Positions 7,233 to 11,321 of a stretch of 11,321 bases of DNA are shown here, one piece after another. The translations under genes and the position numbers were made by a program. The stretch comes from Sulfuriferula sp. GTDB taxonomy: Bacteria; Pseudomonadota; Gammaproteobacteria; Burkholderiales; Sulfuriferulaceae. The notes beneath the pieces were generated by a model. The model ran no database searches and had not been told where the DNA came from. It saw only the letters and a program-made list of their open reading frames with translations. The stretch is from assembly GCA_027311185.1 (NCBI GenBank), contig DAICZK010000039.1:1-11321 (forward strand), in the 5' to 3' direction. Within the stretch, counting starts at the first letter, position 1. Every line of letters begins with the position of its first letter.

Positions 7233-7294
7233 GGGGGGTCAGTTCTGACAGTCAAGCATTTTGTAGCAATGTAAGAACTGACCCCCTGACCCTC
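7233..7294 (-). repeat. REP-like 62-bp palindromic repeat, copy B
   Basis: This is the inverted partner of the copy at 6281-6342 (59 of 62 bases; the 43-bp block 7252-7294 is identical). It is palindromic on its own: GGGGGTCAGTTCT at 7234-7246 opposes AGAACTGACCCCC at 7274-7286. It lies 171 bp beyond the stop of the GGDEF-EAL gene. In the direction of that gene's transcript it has the same sense as copy A has relative to purC. The outer flank beyond the poly-C end (TAC...CGGG) also resembles copy A weakly, so the full unit may extend by some 15 bp. Confidence 0.85.
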
Positions 7295-7362
7295 TTCACA
7301 AAAGCTCCCTACAAAATAAAATCCTGCGCGATCATCACGCGAATTTATGAATGGATCGGGTT

Positions 7363-7391
7363 AAAAAACCGGGCCCAATATAATCATTGGG
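7363..7391 (-). terminator. Candidate terminator after the GGDEF-EAL gene
   Basis: On the minus strand CCCAAT-GATTAT-ATTGGG (7391-7374) forms a 6-bp stem. Five bases later comes TTTTTT (7368-7363). The weak stem and the gap before the T run make this a modest candidate. Confidence 0.4.
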
Positions 7392-7465
7392 TTGGGGAAT
7401 TTTGCAGACATGCCTTATCTTCGAAGCATTAAAAGTCATATTTCCTGAAAATCACGCCAGGCTAA

Positions 7466-9640
7466 TTATGCGTCAGTGGATGATCCACGCTTATAACCGG
7501 AACGGAGAAGATCTCTTTTCCATAATTCTTCCAGATCGCGCGCTGGCATCGGATGACTGAACAAAAATCCTTGCATGTCGCTACAGTGATGGTCGGACAG
7601 GAAACGCACCTGATCGATATCGGTAACTCCCTCGGCGATCACCCTTAGATCCATGTGCCGCGCCATGGCTAGCGTGGCGCCCACTATGGCGGCATCATTA
7701 CGGTCATGTCCGAGATCACGAATGAAAGACTTATCGATCTTTAACGCATTGATCGGTAGTCGCTTCAGGTGAGACAGGGACGAATAACCCGTGCCAAAAT
7801 CATCGATAGAAATCGACACCCCCGCTTTACGGATACCAAGCAAGGTCTGGAAGGACAATTCGATATTCTCCATCAGGCCTGTTTCTGTAATTTCCAGTTC
7901 GAGATAACGCGCCTCCAGGCCAGTATCCGCCAACACGGATCGCACAATTTGTTCGATACCGCCAGAGCGTAATTGATGTGACGACAGATTCACTGCCATT
8001 TTAATAGAAGGAAATCCGGCCCGCTGCCATGCTCGATTCTGTTTACACGCACTGCGAAGGACCCATTCTCCTATTGCCCCGATCATCCCTATTTCTTCCG
8101 CTAAAGGAATGAAATCAGCCGGCGCCATCAAGCCTTTTTCCGGATGCTTCCATCGTACCAGGGCTTCGACTCCAATGACTTCATTTAGGTCAATGCTCAC
8201 CTGCGGCTGGTAGTGAATTGTGAACTCGTTTTTGTCGAGAGCACGTTGCAAAGCGCTTTCGGTAAGCAATCGCTCAAGAATCCTTAGGTTCATGTCAGGA
8301 TCATAGAACCGGAATGACCCCGAACCTTTTTTCTTGGCTTGATACATTGCGAGGTCGGCATGTTTGAGCAACGTGGCGACATCGCGACCATCTTTAGGAT
8401 ATACACTGCCGCCGATACTGGTAGAAATCCTCAACTCATGCTCGGCCAGCTTGATAGGCTGGGAAACGCATTCCAGTATCGCATCCGCTACCGTGGTCAT
8501 TGCCTCGATTGATGCCAGTTCGTCGAGCATCACCACAAATTCATCTCCGCCAACCCGCGCAACCGTGTCCGTTTCACGCACACATCGCTTCAAACGTCCG
8601 GAAATCTCCTTGAGCAACAGATCGCCGATGTCATGGCCGAGGCTATCGTTCACCTGCTTAAACCGGTTCAAATCCATGAACAAGACGCCAGTCTGTTTAT
8701 TGGTGCACCGGCTATGCTCGATCGCTCGTTGCATGCGATCCATGAGCAAATGACGATTTGGCAACTCCGTCAATACATCATGGGTTGCAAGGTGCTGGAT
8801 GCGGCGCTCATAGCTACTCGACTGGGTGACGTCGCGAACAAATCCATGCACGCCTTTTATTTCGCCCTCAAGGATCAAAGGCACATATTCCGTTTCAACT
8901 TCAATTATGGAACCATCTTTGCGGATCACTTTCGCCCGAAATTTCTTTGAGATCCCTTGCCCCGCCTCCCTAAAATATTCAATAACCTTTTCCGCATCAT
9001 CCGGGGTTACCAGCGACCGCATTGTCTCTCTTTGAAGTTCCTCAATCGAATAGCCCATTATCGACTCAATGGCCTTGTTGCCGGAAATAAATATGCCGGC
9101 AAGATCGCGGACGACAATCCCGTCAGGGTGGTGCTCGAACAAGGACTTGAAACGCAGCTCGCTTTCCTGCAATTGCAATTGCGATTTCCGCATCAGGTAT
9201 TGGCGATCACGGCCTCGCAGGGCGGAACGCACCGCGCTGATCAATGCAGCGGTACGTACCGGCCGTTCCAGTAAAGTGGTTTTTCCCAATCGGTTTGACC
9301 ATTGGCTTAATAAAGTGGAATTTGCGCCATGATAGGTCAAAATCAGTATCGGCATGTCGGACCAGTTGGGCTGATTAAGGACGAAGTTTTCCAGCATTTC
9401 CAGTGCTGTTCGCGTGAGAACTTCCTCCGCCAGGAGCACTGCACCAGCTCCTCGCTCAAGTTCCATCATGAGGGTTTGTATATCCTTGCAAGCTCCGCAA
9501 TGAAATCGCGCGTCCGTCAGCACCCTGCACGCCATCTCCCCGTCCTTCTGCGAGGACGCCAGTACCAGGACGCGCGTTTCAATCAATTCGCGGCGGGCAC
9601 CCACAAAAGACAGCAGGGAATATGTATTATTCTGAGTCAT
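7466..9640 (-). CDS. Pseudo-receiver–PAS–GGDEF–EAL cyclic-di-GMP signalling protein
   Basis: The 724-residue cytoplasmic protein has four parts. A receiver-like domain (about 22-144) lacks the phosphoacceptor: AVLLAEEVL stands where a receiver has its Asp, and LLERPVR replaces the usual Lys-Pro. A PAS domain follows (about 163-275, ending VHGFVRDVTQ). The GGDEF domain (about 280-445) has intact GGDEF at 364-368 and an RETD inhibitory site at 355-358. The EAL domain (about 455-705) has EAL at 492-494, NLSSHQL, ELEITET, DDFGTGYSSL (613-622), LKIDKSFI and AEGV. Both diguanylate cyclase and phosphodiesterase motifs look functional; the net direction cannot be told. No membrane segment is seen. 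The ATG at 9640 overlaps the KaiC-like gene by 14 bp and lacks a clear Shine-Dalgarno, which suggests coupled translation. Confidence 0.95.
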   Translation of the reverse strand: MTQNNTYSLLSFVGARRELIETRVLVLASSQKDGEMACRVLTDARFHCGACKDIQTLMMELERGAGAVLLAEEVLTRTALEMLENFVLNQPNWSDMPILILTYHGANSTLLSQWSNRLGKTTLLERPVRTAALISAVRSALRGRDRQYLMRKSQLQLQESELRFKSLFEHHPDGIVVRDLAGIFISGNKAIESIMGYSIEELQRETMRSLVTPDDAEKVIEYFREAGQGISKKFRAKVIRKDGSIIEVETEYVPLILEGEIKGVHGFVRDVTQSSSYERRIQHLATHDVLTELPNRHLLMDRMQRAIEHSRCTNKQTGVLFMDLNRFKQVNDSLGHDIGDLLLKEISGRLKRCVRETDTVARVGGDEFVVMLDELASIEAMTTVADAILECVSQPIKLAEHELRISTSIGGSVYPKDGRDVATLLKHADLAMYQAKKKGSGSFRFYDPDMNLRILERLLTESALQRALDKNEFTIHYQPQVSIDLNEVIGVEALVRWKHPEKGLMAPADFIPLAEEIGMIGAIGEWVLRSACKQNRAWQRAGFPSIKMAVNLSSHQLRSGGIEQIVRSVLADTGLEARYLELEITETGLMENIELSFQTLLGIRKAGVSISIDDFGTGYSSLSHLKRLPINALKIDKSFIRDLGHDRNDAAIVGATLAMARHMDLRVIAEGVTDIDQVRFLSDHHCSDMQGFLFSHPMPARDLEELWKRDLLRSGYKRGSSTDA

Positions 9641-11126
9641 TCAGACTGCTGCCAGTAAAGGTAGGAATGCCGGAAAGAACGCCATGGAATTGATGTAAAA
9701 CATTGCCCACGTAAATTCCCTTTTCGGATATGGAATATTCACGGATCGTCCGTTCATGAAGGCTTGCCCGTTTTTTGAATACCGAGATTGCCTGGCGCAC
9801 CTCGCCGTTGTATTCGAAATGCCTTATAAGCAGCACATTGTCCGCCAGATAGCTGGCTTCGACGGCGGTGCTCATGGTATTTCCGATCATGCCTTGATGC
9901 ACCCCTACGAGAATCGTGGTAACACCCTGCTGGCCAAGATAGGCAAGCAGCTCATGCATATGCAACGAGAGAAAACGCTCATCAGGCATGGCATTGAGAT
10001 AGCCGTTCAGACTGTCAATGACCACTAGCTTCGTATGGTTTTCTTCAACTGATGCGCACACCCGTTGAGCAAATTCACCCGGAGACATTTCCGCGGGGTC
10101 AATCTGATATATCGCAACATTTCCGCTCTCACGCGCCCCTTTCAGATCAATTCCAACTGCAGCGGTTCGATTGAGCAGGATATTGGTAGACTCCTCGAAG
10201 ATAAACATCGCCGCCTGATCCCCGCGTTTAATCGCTGCCATTGTAAATTGAGCCGCCAGCGTAGATTTTCCTGTGCCGGGCGGCCCTCCGATAATCGTAC
10301 TGGTTCCCTCCTCAAGCCCACCGCCGAGTTGCATATCCAGTGCGGTTATACCACTACTTACACTCAGGCGATTCTCCAGGGTTCGTGTTGGGGCCGCAAC
10401 CAATCTCGGAAATACAATAATGCCGCCGCGTCGGATTTTATAATCGTGAAATCCTTCGCTAAAATTCCTTCCGCGAAATTTGATGACGCGAAGCCGCCGA
10501 CGACCGACACCGTAATCACTATCGGTCTGATCCAGGCTGATCACACCATGCGCGATGCTCCTGATTTGCATGTCGAATGCGGCGGGGCGGTCATCTAGCA
10601 TCAATACGGTACATTCCCGCCGAGCGAAGAACTGTTTATAGGCAAGAATCTGCCGCCGGTAGCGAAAAGGATTGCTGGACAGGAGCCTCAATTCGGAGAG
10701 CGAGTCGATAACGACGCGTTTCGGTTTGACGGCTTCAACTATCGAGGAAATGTTTTGAGTCGTATCCCTCAGCTCGACTTCAGACGGATGAAATAGCGTA
10801 TACTGTTCTGCTGGGTCGAGAAAATCTTCTGATGCAATGACTTCATGCACATGGACGTTTTCCATGCTCCAGCCGTGGGAATTTGCCACAGCTTGCAATT
10901 CAATTTCAGTTTCCGACAGAGTTATATAAAGGGTGGATTCGCCCTGGCGCGCGCCTTCCAGCAGAAATTGCAAACCTATCGTCGTTTTGCCAGACCCGGG
11001 CATCCCTTCGATGAGATAGAGGCGATTAGCTGTGAGTCCCCCTCGTAAAATGTCGTCAAGGCCGTCTACGCCAAGCGAAAGTGGTTCAGAATCGTCTGAC
11101 AAGGACACGTTAGTAGATTTTGACAT
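9627..11126 (-). CDS. KaiC-like double RecA-domain ATPase
   Basis: The 499-residue protein has two tandem KaiC/RecA domains. Domain 1 has Walker A GMPGSGKTT (41-49) and Walker B RVVIDSLSE (137-145). Domain 2 has Walker A GGPPGTGKST (280-289), the acidic pair in FIFEES (E311, E312), Walker B KLVVIDSLNGY (366-376) and the KaiC-type tail GEVRQAISVFKKRASLHERTIREYSIS. In domain 1 the KaiC acidic pair is S71-E72. The region matching the KaiC autophosphorylation sites reads EASYLAD (423-429): Ser is kept and the following Thr is Tyr. KaiC-family proteins outside cyanobacteria are signalling ATPases of mostly unknown output. No kaiA or kaiB is in the window. The ATG at 11126 has no clear Shine-Dalgarno, and the gene overlaps the next by 14 bp. 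Confidence 0.93.
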   Translation of the reverse strand: MSKSTNVSLSDDSEPLSLGVDGLDDILRGGLTANRLYLIEGMPGSGKTTIGLQFLLEGARQGESTLYITLSETEIELQAVANSHGWSMENVHVHEVIASEDFLDPAEQYTLFHPSEVELRDTTQNISSIVEAVKPKRVVIDSLSELRLLSSNPFRYRRQILAYKQFFARRECTVLMLDDRPAAFDMQIRSIAHGVISLDQTDSDYGVGRRRLRVIKFRGRNFSEGFHDYKIRRGGIIVFPRLVAAPTRTLENRLSVSSGITALDMQLGGGLEEGTSTIIGGPPGTGKSTLAAQFTMAAIKRGDQAAMFIFEESTNILLNRTAAVGIDLKGARESGNVAIYQIDPAEMSPGEFAQRVCASVEENHTKLVVIDSLNGYLNAMPDERFLSLHMHELLAYLGQQGVTTILVGVHQGMIGNTMSTAVEASYLADNVLLIRHFEYNGEVRQAISVFKKRASLHERTIREYSISEKGIYVGNVLHQFHGVLSGIPTFTGSSLNDSE

Positions 11127-11321
11127 GAAAAATTACATCAAAAAGTGATTAAGTAAATACAACCGGCGAAGCCAGCGACTCGAATTGTGAGCGCCTCAAA
11201 GTCGCCCATAACATCATTAGCCGCGTGTGGCGGCTTACCCCAGTTCGAGCTTCATCTGGTCGTACCGCTCGTCTTGCTCTTCTTCTTGATTTCGAATTTA
11301 CGCTCGAATCAAGCTTTCGTC
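11127..11321. other. Right-edge intergenic region with short dyads
   Basis: There are three short inverted repeats. CCGGC-GAA-GCCAG is at 11163-11175 and, on the minus strand, is followed by TTGTATTTACTT. GCGACT...AGTCGC (11175-11205) encloses TGAG-CGC-CTCA (11188-11198). AGCCGC-GTGTG-GCGGCT is at 11219-11235. On the minus strand short open stretches end in TAA near 11298 and at 11235. One ends YDQMKLELG and might be the tail of an upstream gene, but no family is recognised and the frames are broken. A leader or terminator role for the dyads before the KaiC-like gene is possible. Confidence 0.4.

Larger units (their letters stand above)
7026..7465. other. 440-bp AT-rich intergenic region
   Basis: This gap holds the control region of the PEP-CTERM gene (7026 to about 7200), including a candidate sigma-54 promoter and an upstream dyad. 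Repeat copy B follows at 7233-7294, then a candidate terminator of the GGDEF-EAL gene (7363-7391). No further gene is visible. A second GGGTCAG-type stretch (CGGGTCAGATCCCG, 7211-7224) beside copy B may be a decayed repeat fragment. Confidence 0.7.

Noticed and set aside
6281..7294. CRISPR or classical insertion sequence
   Set aside because: There are only two copies, inverted rather than direct and about 1 kb apart, and no transposase lies between them.
11183..11193. AATTGTGAGCG resembling the lac operator
   Set aside because: The match stops after 11 bases and the other half-site is missing, so it is chance similarity.
11150..11240. Integron attC-like structure
   Set aside because: There are dyads, but no RYYYAAC/GTTRRRY core sites in the right arrangement and no integrase.

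Overview
The window looks like a betaproteobacterial chromosome segment. The evidence is a housekeeping block of the Nitrosomonadales/Gallionellales/Rhodocyclales type (purM, yggX, miaB, phoH-like, ybeY, corC), a PEP-CTERM secreted protein, fairly GC-rich genes and a REP-like palindrome. The genus cannot be fixed from the sequence alone.

Positions 1-5150, all on the minus strand. Read in the direction of transcription: purM, yggX, miaB, the phoH-like gene, ybeY, corC, then the start of a DUF4160-like gene cut by the left edge. Gaps are 36-39 bp or the genes overlap by 1-26 bp, so purM to corC is probably one transcript. It combines purine synthesis, Fe-S/iron protection, tRNA modification, rRNA maturation and an ion-transport-associated protein. 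Positions 5151-5318 are a divergent promoter region between purM and purC (+). It has a perfect TATAAT before purC and two short dyads.

Positions 6201-7465 are an AT-rich island holding a single PEP-CTERM protein gene on the minus strand. The gene has its own UUCG-loop terminator and a candidate sigma-54 (-24/-12) promoter. It is bracketed by two inverted copies of a 62-bp palindromic repeat (59/62 identical). Each copy also sits just 3' of a flanking gene (purC on one side, the GGDEF-EAL gene on the other) in the same sense relative to that gene.

Positions 7466-11126, minus strand, are a two-gene signalling unit. A double-domain KaiC-like ATPase overlaps by 14 bp a composite protein with the order pseudo-receiver, PAS, GGDEF, EAL. 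The GGDEF and EAL motifs are intact, including the I-site, while the receiver lacks its phosphoacceptor Asp. No kaiA or kaiB is in the window. This coupling of a KaiC-like ATPase to cyclic-di-GMP turnover, and the repeat-bracketed PEP-CTERM cassette, are the most interesting items. The right edge (11127-11321) has several dyads and no gene I can support.
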